DNA of 64,000 nucleotides. Origin: Adhaeribacter arboris (GTDB lineage Bacteria; Bacteroidota; Bacteroidia; Cytophagales; Hymenobacteraceae). The stretch covers positions 930,001-994,000 of the forward strand of contig NZ_PYFT01000001.1 in the NCBI RefSeq assembly GCF_003023845.1. The letters run 5' to 3'. Shown piece after piece: positions 34,850-43,368 of this stretch (within the stretch, counting starts at the first letter, position 1; every line of letters begins with the position of its first letter). Under the pieces are notes generated by a model. That model was given only the letters and a program-made list of their open reading frames with translations. It ran no database searches and was not told where the DNA came from. Made by a program: the position numbers and the translations under genes.

Positions 34850-35701
34850 TTAACGTTTCAGCCAACGCCGAAACGCCGGTGCTTTGTCGCGGCTGATGGT
34901 AAAGTTTTCGGGCAATTTTGGATGGGAAATAAGTTGCACTGTAAGTTTGCCGTGCGTTTCGGTGGTATAGCTTTGTACGAGATGGACGGTGAGAATAAAC
35001 TTGCGGTTTGCCCGGAAAAATACACTTGCGGGTAGTTGTTCTTCCAAGCGATCCAGGGAGGAATCCAGCAGGTACGTTTTATTGTCGATGGTTAATAAGT
35101 ACGTTTCTTTCGCTTCGGAATAAGCGCAACTTATTTCGGAATAAGGTACCCGAATTTCTCTTTTCCCTATTCTTACCAGTAAATGTTCGTGGTTGCCGGT
35201 TGTTTCCTGCTGCAACTCTTGCACTAATTTATATTTCTCGGTTTGGCTTTGCAAGTAAGAGTCGTAGAAGTATAAGCCGATGTAAATACCGTTAATAAAT
35301 AATAAAAAAATTAGGGCAATTATTACATCAAAGCTCCAGAAATGCTCTATTTGGTAAGGCCGGATGAAACGATATTCCAGCAGAACTAGAAAACTAAGGG
35401 TTAAAATTCCTACGACACAAGTACTTATAATTTGAATAATCAGCCGGAAAATTAAGTGTTTGTGCCAGGAATAATTTTTATCTAACCGGATTATTACAGC
35501 TCTTACTGCCTGCCATACCAGAAAAATCTTAAAAGCGTCGCTTAACACTTCGTACACAAACCACCGGTTTAATTTAATATCATCGTAGGTGAGATAATAA
35601 GCAAAAGCCGTGATGACGGGAATGCCAATTATTTGGATCCATTTATCGTAGTATACCGGAAGGGAGCGTGATGGAATTGACTCAGCAGACATAATGTACA
35701 A
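34850..35701 (-). CDS. LytTR DNA-binding regulator with membrane N-terminus
   Basis: A 283-residue protein. Four hydrophobic helices occupy residues about 22-150, then a short coiled-coil-like linker (QSQTEKYKLVQELQQE) and a LytTR domain from about 175 to 283 (LLVRIGKREIRVPYSEI ... FFRANRKFILTVHLV). It lacks a receiver domain, so sensing is probably by the membrane part. LytTR domains bind short direct repeats. The start MYIMS may instead be the second Met, at 35692. It is followed on the same strand by the serine hydrolase gene with a 112-bp gap, where two similar 10-bp words 11 bp apart (34810-34819, 34821-34830) could be operator half-sites. Confidence 0.85.
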   Translation of the reverse strand: MYIMSAESIPSRSLPVYYDKWIQIIGIPVITAFAYYLTYDDIKLNRWFVYEVLSDAFKIFLVWQAVRAVIIRLDKNYSWHKHLIFRLIIQIISTCVVGILTLSFLVLLEYRFIRPYQIEHFWSFDVIIALIFLLFINGIYIGLYFYDSYLQSQTEKYKLVQELQQETTGNHEHLLVRIGKREIRVPYSEISCAYSEAKETYLLTIDNKTYLLDSSLDRLEEQLPASVFFRANRKFILTVHLVQSYTTETHGKLTVQLISHPKLPENFTISRDKAPAFRRWLKR

Positions 35702-36100
35702 GCTCTTATTCTACTTACGAAGATAGTAGCCCCCTTATAAATTAGAAATTACTTTTTAGAAATAGGGACCTCAAGAAATAATTAGCCAGCAGAAATGGAC
35801 CGGATTTTTTATAATAATTTTTAATAAAAATACTTTCTAACCTCAATTCTATAGCGAATTTTTCATTATTCGAATAAACAATTATATTTATTTAAAAAAT
35901 ATAGTTTTTAATTCATAGGTTAAATAAAATTCATACGGAATTTTTAAGATAATTATCCAGCTTTGTGTCCAATAAAGTTATATGTGAGGTGATTTCCCTA
36001 TATAATGTTCTGCCCGGTTAGTTATTTGAAAAAAGATAAATAATGGACTTATTGTAATTTTATTTAATCAATTAATTCACACCATAAAATTTATTATACG
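35702..36100. other. AT-rich divergent intergenic region
   Basis: 399 bp between the LytTR gene (-) and the S74-domain gene (+). It is very AT-rich, holds no open frame I would call, and must contain both promoters. I see no clear matching -33/-7 Bacteroidota promoter pair at the right spacing. Confidence 0.6.
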
Positions 36101-37531
36101 ATGAAAAAAAGTTTACTTCTGCTGGTGCTTAGTGCCACTTGCTTCGTTACCAGTGAATCGTGGGCCCAACAAAACTGGGTAGAGGGAGGTAATAACCTTA
36201 CTGGGGTAGGCCGAATAGGATCGAACACCAATAACTCGGTTATTTTTGAAACAAATAATTTAGAACGCGCCCGGGTTACGGCTGCTGGTTTGTGGGGTTT
36301 TGGCACAGAAGAACCTAACGCGAAAGTTCACATTAACAGCAGCCTGGAGCAAATTCCTTTTCGAGTACAAATTCAAAACACGACTAAATTGCTGGTATAC
36401 AAAAATGGCGGGGTTTCTATCGGTACCTTCGTTAATCCACCCACCAATGGTTTGTACGTAGAGGGTCGGGTAGGGCTGGGAGCTTCTCTTCCGTCGGCTA
36501 AACTGCACATTAAACACAACAGTACCCGGAGTGCGCCGCATTTGTTCTTGTACGAAGATGATTCGGATTATGTTAGAATAAACTTTGGCAATACCAATAC
36601 CACCAATTACTTTGCTCTAGCTGCTTTACCGGCGGCGTCTAATGCGGCAGCTAAACTCAATTTTCGCTACAGTAATACCGACGATATTTTAACTGTTCAG
36701 GGCAATGAAAAAGTGGGGATAAACAATAACAATCCGCAAGCTGACTTGCATGTAAGGCACGGGCTTGGTTCCGGAACTACTAATGGTTTAAGATTGCATA
36801 ACGCTGGCCCAAATAATGAAAACTGGAATTTATACGTATTAAACACCACCGGAGCCTTAGAACTTTACCAAAACGGCGAGTTCAGGGGCTCTTTCGACGA
36901 TGTTTCCGGGGTTTACACCGCTGCCTCGGACATAAAAATGAAAAAAGATATTCAAAAATCAGATGCTGTTTTACCTAAAGTGCTGCAACTTGGGGTGAAG
37001 AAATACCATTTCCAGAAGAATGTTTCTACGGATACTAAATATTACGGCATGATTGCCCAGGAAGTAGAAAAGATTTTCCCGGAAGTGGTGCACCACCGCC
37101 AAGCGGACGACGGTACCGAACATTATACCCTGGATTACAGCGCTTTTGGAGTACTCGCGGTGAAAGCAATTCAAGAACAACAGCAAACAATTGCTTCCTT
37201 AACCGACCGAATTGCTAGATTAGAAGCTGCCATTGGCACTAATAATGTTTCCGGTTTAAAAGATATCGATTTAGCTGGAGTATCGCTGGAGCAAAACCAA
37301 CCTAATCCTTTTAATCAAGTTACTACTTTCCGGTACACCTTACCGGTAGGTACCAATGGAATGCTTAAAATTTACGAGGCTTCTTCCGGTACTTTAGTAA
37401 AAACATTACCTGCTCCGGCTATCGGTCAGGTTCAGGTAAACGCTAATGATTTTAAGGCGGGAACTTACGTGTATACTTTAGTAGTAAACGGAAAAGTAGC
37501 TGCTTCCAAACAAATGTTGATTGTGCAATAA
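36101..37531 (+). CDS. Secreted tail-fibre-like protein with S74 chaperone domain and T9SS sorting domain
   Basis: A 476-residue protein with signal peptide (ending SWAQ, residue 23). Residues about 25-270 are repetitive beta-type segments (VGINNNNPQADLHVRH-like) as in trimeric fibres. An S74 intramolecular chaperone domain spans about 277-375, beginning TAASDIKMKKDI with the Ser and Lys positions of the self-cleaving family, then GMIAQEVEKIFPEVV. A coiled coil (about 362-382) follows, and residues about 394-476 form a T9SS type A sorting domain (LEQNQPNPFNQVTTFRYTLP ... GTYVYTL). It is probably a surface or extracellular trimeric fibre. The chaperone normally comes last, so a sorting domain behind it is notable. 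A terminator follows. Confidence 0.87.
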   Translation: MKKSLLLLVLSATCFVTSESWAQQNWVEGGNNLTGVGRIGSNTNNSVIFETNNLERARVTAAGLWGFGTEEPNAKVHINSSLEQIPFRVQIQNTTKLLVYKNGGVSIGTFVNPPTNGLYVEGRVGLGASLPSAKLHIKHNSTRSAPHLFLYEDDSDYVRINFGNTNTTNYFALAALPAASNAAAKLNFRYSNTDDILTVQGNEKVGINNNNPQADLHVRHGLGSGTTNGLRLHNAGPNNENWNLYVLNTTGALELYQNGEFRGSFDDVSGVYTAASDIKMKKDIQKSDAVLPKVLQLGVKKYHFQKNVSTDTKYYGMIAQEVEKIFPEVVHHRQADDGTEHYTLDYSAFGVLAVKAIQEQQQTIASLTDRIARLEAAIGTNNVSGLKDIDLAGVSLEQNQPNPFNQVTTFRYTLPVGTNGMLKIYEASSGTLVKTLPAPAIGQVQVNANDFKAGTYVYTLVVNGKVAASKQMLIVQ

Positions 37532-37546
37532 TTTATTCGATTAAAT

Positions 37547-37578
37547 AAAAAAGCTGGCTGTTGTAACAGCCGGCTTTT
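37547..37578 (+). terminator. Rho-independent terminator after the S74/T9SS gene
   Basis: Arms AAAAAGCTGGCTGTT and AACAGCCGGCTTTTT (one G-T pair) with a short loop, ending in a T run. It starts about 16 bp after the stop codon at 37531. Confidence 0.88.
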
Positions 37579-37618
37579 TCATAGATAACAATTGTTTATT
37601 TTAGTTATAAGTTATTTT

Positions 37619-38356
37619 TTACTCATGAATTACTTTGCCGGAACCACTTATCCGGGTATTTACCGTGGGATTACCACGATAGTAAACGGTGCCGCTACCC
37701 GCTAAATCTACATCCAAGGTTTTACTGGCCATTACCTGCGTTTTACCGGAGCCAGCTACTTGAACACTTACGTCTTCAGCAGTTAAGTCGTAGGATTTTA
37801 CTTTTCCTGAACCCGCGATATGTATGGTTTGCTGTTTGGCCGTACCGGCTAGTTCTATTTCGCCGGACCCCATTATTTGGGTAATTACTTTGGTGGCCGC
37901 TAAATCAGCTTCAATTTTTCCCGAACCGTTTACAACTACTGAAAAGTCGGTAGCTGTTAATTTATTTTGCCCGCTTATCTGCCCGGAACCATTCAGGTAC
38001 AATGAATTTACTTCGGGCATTGTCAAGTACACTTTTACGGTTTTACTCCGCCGGATACAGTCGTCGAATTTTATTTTCCATTTGCCGTTCTGTACTTGGG
38101 TATTTAATTCATCCAGAATGTTTGGTTCTCCTTTAACTTCTATTTTTTGGGGGGAGCCTTGGGTGACGTAGACCTCAAAATCCCCGTTCACGTCAATTTC
38201 TTGGAAAGGCTGCAGTTGAAGCGTGCGGCTGGTTACATCGCCTTCCCCTTTGATACAAAAAGCTCCGTGGTCGGTACAGGCGGCTAAAGTGAACCCGGCA
38301 ATGACCCAGGTTCCCCAAGAGAGAATATTTTGTTTAATGGTTACTTTCTTTTTCAT
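37619..38356 (-). CDS. DUF2807 head-GIN domain lipoprotein
   Basis: A 245-residue protein with lipoprotein signal ending at Cys27 (LAAC). The whole mature part is a DUF2807 beta-helix-like domain: repeated short units carrying G-S-G turns (NGSGQISG, NGSGKIEA, MGSGEIEL, AGSGKVKS, AGSGTVYY, SGSGKVIHE) after the family opening QPFQEIDVNGDFEVYV. In characterised structures this is a right-handed beta-solenoid; function is unknown, probably in the envelope. It is monocistronic as far as I can see, with a 226-bp spacer upstream. Confidence 0.88.
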   Translation of the reverse strand: MKKKVTIKQNILSWGTWVIAGFTLAACTDHGAFCIKGEGDVTSRTLQLQPFQEIDVNGDFEVYVTQGSPQKIEVKGEPNILDELNTQVQNGKWKIKFDDCIRRSKTVKVYLTMPEVNSLYLNGSGQISGQNKLTATDFSVVVNGSGKIEADLAATKVITQIMGSGEIELAGTAKQQTIHIAGSGKVKSYDLTAEDVSVQVAGSGKTQVMASKTLDVDLAGSGTVYYRGNPTVNTRISGSGKVIHE

Positions 38357-38582
38357 AGTTAAAAAATGGTGGATGGATTAGAGTTTAAATGATTAATATA
38401 ATTTTTTGGGTTATGTATAATTGGGATTAAGTAGATTAATAGATTTTAAGAAGTTGAAAATAGTAGTAGGAGGAGCTTCAGCTATTTACAAATTTATTAT
38501 TTCGAAGAATGTAGGCACCGCAGTACCAGGCTGCTGGTTAAAGCAGAATTTTAAGTATTGACTTTGTTACACGAAGAGTTTT

Positions 38583-39470
38583 TTAGTTGCTCGGTTTCTG
38601 TTCGCCGGAAGGAGCGGGTGGGTGAACACTGATGCTTTCATGTAATAATTGCCAGCCTTTAACGGGATCTTTCCGCCAGACGTGCATGTAAACTCCTTTT
38701 TGTTCCGCGTTAGCACCAGCGTCCGATCTAACAACGAAACAGGAGCCATACACCACTCCTAAATCCTGGGCAGCCGCTAGTTTGAACCCTTCCGGAGTAA
38801 ATTTCAGGTTCGTATTTTCGGCGAATAAAGCCTGCTTTTCAACTTCTGAAATGTAAGGCGCTTTACCCCGGCGTAAGATCCGGGCTTCGGGATGCAATAC
38901 CTCTTGGTAACCCGCCGCTGAACCCGGTTGTATTTTGGCGGCCAGGTTTTGATCTATTTTTATTAAATCAGCTTCTTCTTTTTTCCGGCTTTTAACCAGA
39001 GCCGGAGCAATGGTTTTTACGTCATTTAGTTTCCAGGTGGTTGCCGTAGAAGCATGGGAATTACCTAAATCAATAACAAATTTCCATTGCCCGTCGGGTT
39101 GTTTTTCCCATACCGTAGCAAAATCGCCGAAAGCCACATCTTTTCCCTTTACTTGGTATTTGTAAGGACCAGAGGTATAGCCTAAATCTCCGGAAGCAGA
39201 AATACTAGCTACCGCCGGATCCCAAATTAACTTACCGGTAGTATCCGGCGGTAAGTTTTGATAAATAGGCCGGCCTTTTTCTAATTTACCCTTATTCTCC
39301 AGCAAAGAATTTTCCGACATATTCGCTAAAAAAGCAGCCCTGGTATCTTGCGTAATGGCCATTTTAGCAAAAGATCTTTCCGCGTTAATTACTTCCTGTA
39401 CCTTTACCTGAGCCTGGGTATAAAAACCAGTGATTAATAAATGTAAGAACAAGTAAAAAGACTTTTTCAT
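38583..39470 (-). CDS. Exported NTF2-like (DUF4440-type) protein with two domains
   Basis: A 295-residue protein with signal peptide (ending FYTQAQ, residue 21). Two NTF2-like, SnoaL/DUF4440-type halves can be read, about 25-150 (AERSFAKMAITQDTRAAF ... GDFATVWEKQPDGQWKFVIDLG) and about 165-285 (LIKIDQNLAAKIQPGS ... VYMHVWRKDPVKGWQLLHESI), both ending in the Trp-rich strand typical of the fold. These domains bind small ligands or act as hydrolase scaffolds; no catalytic role is evident. A pair of direct repeats lies about 110-140 bp upstream (39583-39611). It is same-strand with the peptidase and barrel genes to its right. Confidence 0.72.
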   Translation of the reverse strand: MKKSFYLFLHLLITGFYTQAQVKVQEVINAERSFAKMAITQDTRAAFLANMSENSLLENKGKLEKGRPIYQNLPPDTTGKLIWDPAVASISASGDLGYTSGPYKYQVKGKDVAFGDFATVWEKQPDGQWKFVIDLGNSHASTATTWKLNDVKTIAPALVKSRKKEEADLIKIDQNLAAKIQPGSAAGYQEVLHPEARILRRGKAPYISEVEKQALFAENTNLKFTPEGFKLAAAQDLGVVYGSCFVVRSDAGANAEQKGVYMHVWRKDPVKGWQLLHESISVHPPAPSGEQKPSN

Positions 39471-39582
39471 TTGTATAGATTAAACTAGTTTTATTATTCC
39501 GCTAAAGTTCAACTGCTATGCCAGAGCTAAAAAGGTGCATTTTATCATTTAAAAACCCATATTCGGAAAATCCTGCTTCAAA

Positions 39583-39611
39583 AAGTGTCCGTTTTTAAAA
39601 ACAAGTGTCCG
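39583..39611. promoter_or_regulatory. Two direct repeats AAGTGTCCG spaced 20 bp
   Basis: AAGTGTCCG at 39583-39591 and again at 39603-39611, two helical turns apart, upstream of the NTF2-like gene start (39470). On the minus strand the block reads TTAGCGGACACTTG. TTAGCGG recurs in the repeats upstream of the S41 gene at 43253. It is a candidate operator; the regulator is unknown. Confidence 0.4.
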
Positions 39612-39734
39612 CTAATAGAACAGATTTCTCTAGGAATCTATCCGGAAAAACAACCTGTGCATTCTATTACTCCAACTAAATTTCTTCTCTTCTTAACGGG
39701 TTAAAAGGATAATAGTAAAAGGAAAAATGGGAAA

Positions 39735-40766
39735 TTAATGAACAAGGGTTAAAGCTTTTTCCAAGGCAGCATCTTTACCAGCTAGTACTTCGGCTTTCGT
39801 ATTTTCTACCAGAATGTCCGGAGCAATGCCCATTCCTTCGTAGCTTTTGCCGTCTATTGCCCGGATATCATTAATACTGATGGTATAATACCAACCATTC
39901 GGTAATTCGCGGCGAGCTTGGTCGGAATAGGCTCCCAGGGTAGTATCGCCAACTTGCACCAGGGGTTTAGAAGCTTTTAGCGCCCAAAGTAAAACTTCCC
40001 CGGAACTAGCCGTCCACCTATTCGTTAGTACTACCAAAGAGTTCGTATATTGATTTTTGCCTTGTGGTTGTACGTACCACTTTACGGGAGCCGTAAAGTC
40101 GGTGTATTTTGGTCCGTTGCGTTTGCGGCTGGTCATGAACAATTTTTTAGCGGTGGCAAACCGACCGGCAATGTAGGCGCTGTTTTTATCATAGCCGCCT
40201 TCAAAATCCCGGAGGTCCAGCACTAAACCATCTGTATCTTGTAAATAATCTAACATCGTATTTAAGGCTTTGGTGTAATAAGCAACGTCTAAGCCCGAGT
40301 CTTTTAAGTAGATATAACCAATGTTAGGCGCCAGTTTACCGTAGGTGATGCTAGGGCCATATTCTTTTTTTTGGATTAAATAATGCTCTTTCACCACTTG
40401 CAAAGAAAAATCTTCGTGTTTTAAACGACCCGCTAAGCCGCCATCGTAACGCATACCCGGAGTTCCCGGTGCGAGTAAGGTTAAGTGACTATCATCTAAA
40501 TGAGCGAGCATTTCGGTAAAAATTTTAAATAATTCCGCCTTGGTAGTAGTGGTTTTTACCTGGGGCCGGTATTGGGCATATAAGGCATTCCAATCTATAT
40601 TTTTAATCGAGAGAAAAGCCGATAATTGGTCGTACTCCCGCCAAAGCTGTTCAAAATTCTGCTCCGGATTATCTGGAGTAGCCGGCCCGACTAAAGTATC
40701 TTCACAGGCCGAGAAGCTCAGCCAGATAAATACCAGTAAGAAAGAGTGAACAAGAAGTTTTTTCAT
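39735..40766 (-). CDS. S41 family peptidase lipoprotein (copy B of a duplicated module)
   Basis: A 343-residue protein with lipoprotein signal ending at Cys21 (SFSAC). The architecture is the same as its paralogue at 30974-32002, with shared EDTLVGP..PDNPEQNFEQLW and YRPQVKTTTTKAEL segments and a C-terminal GKDAALEKA. The probable nucleophile is Ser254 in TASSGE. A second region, GDTTLGAYSDQARRELPNGW, matches the paralogue's GDSTGGAVPDAMRRELPNGW position by position. It follows, with a 21-bp gap, the paralogous outer-membrane-protein gene, so here the pair is clearly one operon. The likely role is periplasmic proteolysis tied to that barrel. Confidence 0.87.
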   Translation of the reverse strand: MKKLLVHSFLLVFIWLSFSACEDTLVGPATPDNPEQNFEQLWREYDQLSAFLSIKNIDWNALYAQYRPQVKTTTTKAELFKIFTEMLAHLDDSHLTLLAPGTPGMRYDGGLAGRLKHEDFSLQVVKEHYLIQKKEYGPSITYGKLAPNIGYIYLKDSGLDVAYYTKALNTMLDYLQDTDGLVLDLRDFEGGYDKNSAYIAGRFATAKKLFMTSRKRNGPKYTDFTAPVKWYVQPQGKNQYTNSLVVLTNRWTASSGEVLLWALKASKPLVQVGDTTLGAYSDQARRELPNGWYYTISINDIRAIDGKSYEGMGIAPDILVENTKAEVLAGKDAALEKALTLVH

Positions 40767-40787
40767 GGTTTTAGATAAATAAATAGT

Positions 40788-41624
40788 TTAAAATAAATAG
40801 TTTACCTGAGCGCTTACCGCTTGCTGATAGGCCCGGATGGAACGAGGTTGGGAATAATGCTGCCAATTGAAATCATAAGCCAGACCTACTTGCCAGTGGT
40901 AATTTAACCTAAACTGATAAGCAGCATCCAGGTTAATGCGTTGGTATTGCGGCACAAAAGTCAGATGACTACCTTCGGCAAAAAAAGCGCGAAAATCACC
41001 TTTTTCCGGATCTGAAATACTGTTACTATAAGGCATCCGGGAAACTAAAGCCAAAATTGGAAGAGAAGCCCCAATTCTAAATTTCTGGTTAGGGAAAAAA
41101 GATTTTTCGTATTGCAGGACGGCGTTTAAAGCCAGGGAATTCATACCCCAGGTACTCCAAAAACCAATATTATCTGAGTAACCAATCCATTCTTGTAAAC
41201 TGATACCCGCAAAAAGCTGATTATTACCTTTTACCTGTAAGCGTCGCAAATAACCTGCTTCTAACTGGCCCAGGTAAAGAGTAGGAGCGTGTAAAACCGA
41301 AACGGTAGTCGTTTCGCCGTAAAAATCAGTGTTGCTTAATATAAATTCGCGGGCACCATGTTCTTTGGGTAAAGCCGTACCCAGACCTGCCTGAAACTTA
41401 ATATACCTTCTGGATTTTGGCGCCGTATGTTCGTAAGCGAGCGCTATGCCGTTTAAATTGGCATGGTACACCAACGGCGAGGCTTGCTTATCTAAGAATC
41501 TAAAAGTACTGCGGGTATAAGCAATCTGCAAAGTGCTTTTCTTCAGGTCCTGCGCCGGGAGGATTCTAGAGCTTACCAGGAGAAGTAAAGCTAGCATTGT
41601 TCTGGAATAATAAATTCTTTTCAT
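40788..41624 (-). CDS. Outer-membrane beta-barrel-like protein (copy B of a duplicated module)
   Basis: A 278-residue protein with signal peptide ending LPAQ (residue about 25) and strand-rich mature part finishing in an aromatic strand (AQVNYLF). Shared segments with the 32092-32904 product (QASPLVY, a central ALVSR motif, HYSQPRSIRAYQQA) make it a diverged paralogue. There are no domain hits I can name. It is 21 bp upstream of S41 copy B and 117 bp downstream of a larger S41 peptidase gene, giving the order peptidase - barrel - peptidase along the minus strand. Confidence 0.75.
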   Translation of the reverse strand: MKRIYYSRTMLALLLLVSSRILPAQDLKKSTLQIAYTRSTFRFLDKQASPLVYHANLNGIALAYEHTAPKSRRYIKFQAGLGTALPKEHGAREFILSNTDFYGETTTVSVLHAPTLYLGQLEAGYLRRLQVKGNNQLFAGISLQEWIGYSDNIGFWSTWGMNSLALNAVLQYEKSFFPNQKFRIGASLPILALVSRMPYSNSISDPEKGDFRAFFAEGSHLTFVPQYQRINLDAAYQFRLNYHWQVGLAYDFNWQHYSQPRSIRAYQQAVSAQVNYLF

Positions 41625-41741
41625 AGGTTTTATTTAAAAAATTGAGATAATAGGATAGCATGCCAGCTTGGAAACCGGTTTAAAAAAAGTAGATAAGGTT
41701 TTAATGAGTGCCAGCTAGATACCTGCTGGCTAGAGAACTTG

Positions 41742-43253
41742 CTATTTAGCGGCGGAAGAAATCTTTTTTTTCCGGATTATATCGAGCGTAAATTCCAGAT
41801 CAGCGTCTCGTTTCTGCAAAATATCTTCTATGGTAGGCACCACTTCGTGATCCGGCAAAACGCCCCGGTCCGGGTAAGGATAACCTGCTACGGCCATGTG
41901 GTAATCCCATTGCGGCGTAGCAATTTCAATACCCGTATGGGGCAAAACGGTCACTACAAAAAAGCCGCTGGTGTTGCCGTAATAACCGCCGCCGGTTTCG
42001 CGGCCCACAAAGGTAGCCCGTTTATTATAATGCGCGATGGCCGCAAACTCCGCAGTAACCGAAAAACTATACCCATCCGTTAAAATATACACGTCGCCTT
42101 TAAAGGGACTTTGCTGCGGTTTTTGGGTTTTCAAAGCTTTTTTATAAGGAAATACATACTTCCCATTTTTGTCTTTCCGGATGAACAAACTACGGTAAAC
42201 AGGAAACATTTTGGGCACCCAGGCAATGTGTTCGCCAAAGCTAAACTTTTTCTTTTGCGCCACGAAAATCTTATCGTAGTACCGGAAAGGTTTATCCGAT
42301 AAGTAGGAGTAAAGCAACGAACCCCACCGATCCATGCCGCCTTCGTTGCCCCGCACATCAATAATTAAATTTTGAATGTTTTTCGCCTTGAGCTGCCAAA
42401 ACGTGTCTTTGTAGAATTTTTTAACGTCCATCTGATCTTTATAGACGTTGAAATTATCAATGGTTAAAATGGCCGTTCTGTTTTCTTTGTATTGCAGCCG
42501 CATGGGAAGCCGGGGAGCAGGCTGATCTTCTTTTTCTAATTTTTGCAGGGTAGCCAGGTTAATGGCAGGTACGGTTATTTTATTCGTGCTTGAATTATTT
42601 TTTTCTTGAAAAGTAATTTCGTAAGCGAACGCAGCGCCCACGTAAGTACCGTAGTAAAAAGGAAAAAACTTGGTCAGAGATTGGTATTTAACCGCCTGAC
42701 TATTGCCGTCCGCAAAATAAACCGTAGGCAGTAACTTGTCTACTAGTTCTTGTACCGAAATCCCGTTTATAGCTATTATCTCAGAACCCAAAGGAATATT
42801 ATTTGAGCCGGAATTATTACGCACTAAGAAAGCCTGTTTCCCCGCCGGAAAATATAAATCTAGCGGAAAGAGCTGATCCAAATTATAATAATACTGCCAA
42901 TGCGGGCGCACGTGGGGCATGTATTTTACGTGACCATCTTTTAAAGCCACAATAAGGGGAGTGGCGGCTACGTAAAACTCTTGCTGGGTCATAGGCCGGT
43001 TCAAGGTTTTCCCAATGCTGTCGAATAAAACCTCGAAACGGGTTTTGGAAGTGTAGCGGTACATTCCGGGATGCGACTCTTCTAAAATAGTACGCATCAA
43101 CTTTAGATCGGCTTGCAATTGAGTTGGCGTAAATTGCTGGTTTACATCTACTGCCGCGGAAGTTGCCGGCTGGGGTTGGCTCATGCCCCGGTAGGAGCCG
43201 AACACCAACAAGGAGGATAGTAAACAACGTTTCAAGAGACTTAACTTTTTCAT
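41742..43253 (-). CDS. Larger S41 family peptidase
   Basis: A 503-residue protein with signal peptide (ending GMSQ, about residue 25). Residues about 45-130 are a helical N-terminal domain. Residues about 140-240 may contain a PDZ-like segment (GSEIIAINGISVQELVDKLL). The S41 core follows, with the probable nucleophile in DGYSFSVTAEF and the downstream GRETGGGYYGNTSGFF. It differs from the two shorter lipoprotein peptidases next to it, which lack the PDZ-like part. It is preceded by an AraC-type regulator on the same strand, with 15-bp direct repeats between and across the two (43313-43368). It probably trims peptides or envelope proteins. Confidence 0.85.
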   Translation of the reverse strand: MKKLSLLKRCLLSSLLVFGSYRGMSQPQPATSAAVDVNQQFTPTQLQADLKLMRTILEESHPGMYRYTSKTRFEVLFDSIGKTLNRPMTQQEFYVAATPLIVALKDGHVKYMPHVRPHWQYYYNLDQLFPLDLYFPAGKQAFLVRNNSGSNNIPLGSEIIAINGISVQELVDKLLPTVYFADGNSQAVKYQSLTKFFPFYYGTYVGAAFAYEITFQEKNNSSTNKITVPAINLATLQKLEKEDQPAPRLPMRLQYKENRTAILTIDNFNVYKDQMDVKKFYKDTFWQLKAKNIQNLIIDVRGNEGGMDRWGSLLYSYLSDKPFRYYDKIFVAQKKKFSFGEHIAWVPKMFPVYRSLFIRKDKNGKYVFPYKKALKTQKPQQSPFKGDVYILTDGYSFSVTAEFAAIAHYNKRATFVGRETGGGYYGNTSGFFVVTVLPHTGIEIATPQWDYHMAVAGYPYPDRGVLPDHEVVPTIEDILQKRDADLEFTLDIIRKKKISSAAK

Positions 43254-43312
43254 GGTTTTAGAGGAAAGGAACGTTGCAAATGTATCGTCGTAAAAAGCCG
43301 CTGTCGTCTTAA

Positions 43313-43368
43313 CCGCTAAGTTCAGACCCTTTTTGGGCTAAAATAAGGGCAATCCGCTAAGTTCGGAC
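43313..43368. promoter_or_regulatory. 15-bp direct repeats upstream of the S41 gene
   Basis: CCGCTAAGTTCAGAC at 43313-43327 and CCGCTAAGTTCGGAC at 43354-43368, 41 bp apart (about four helical turns) and differing at one base. The second copy overlaps the stop codon of the AraC-type gene. They lie 60-115 bp upstream of the S41 start at 43253, so an operator for that gene is plausible. Confidence 0.5.
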
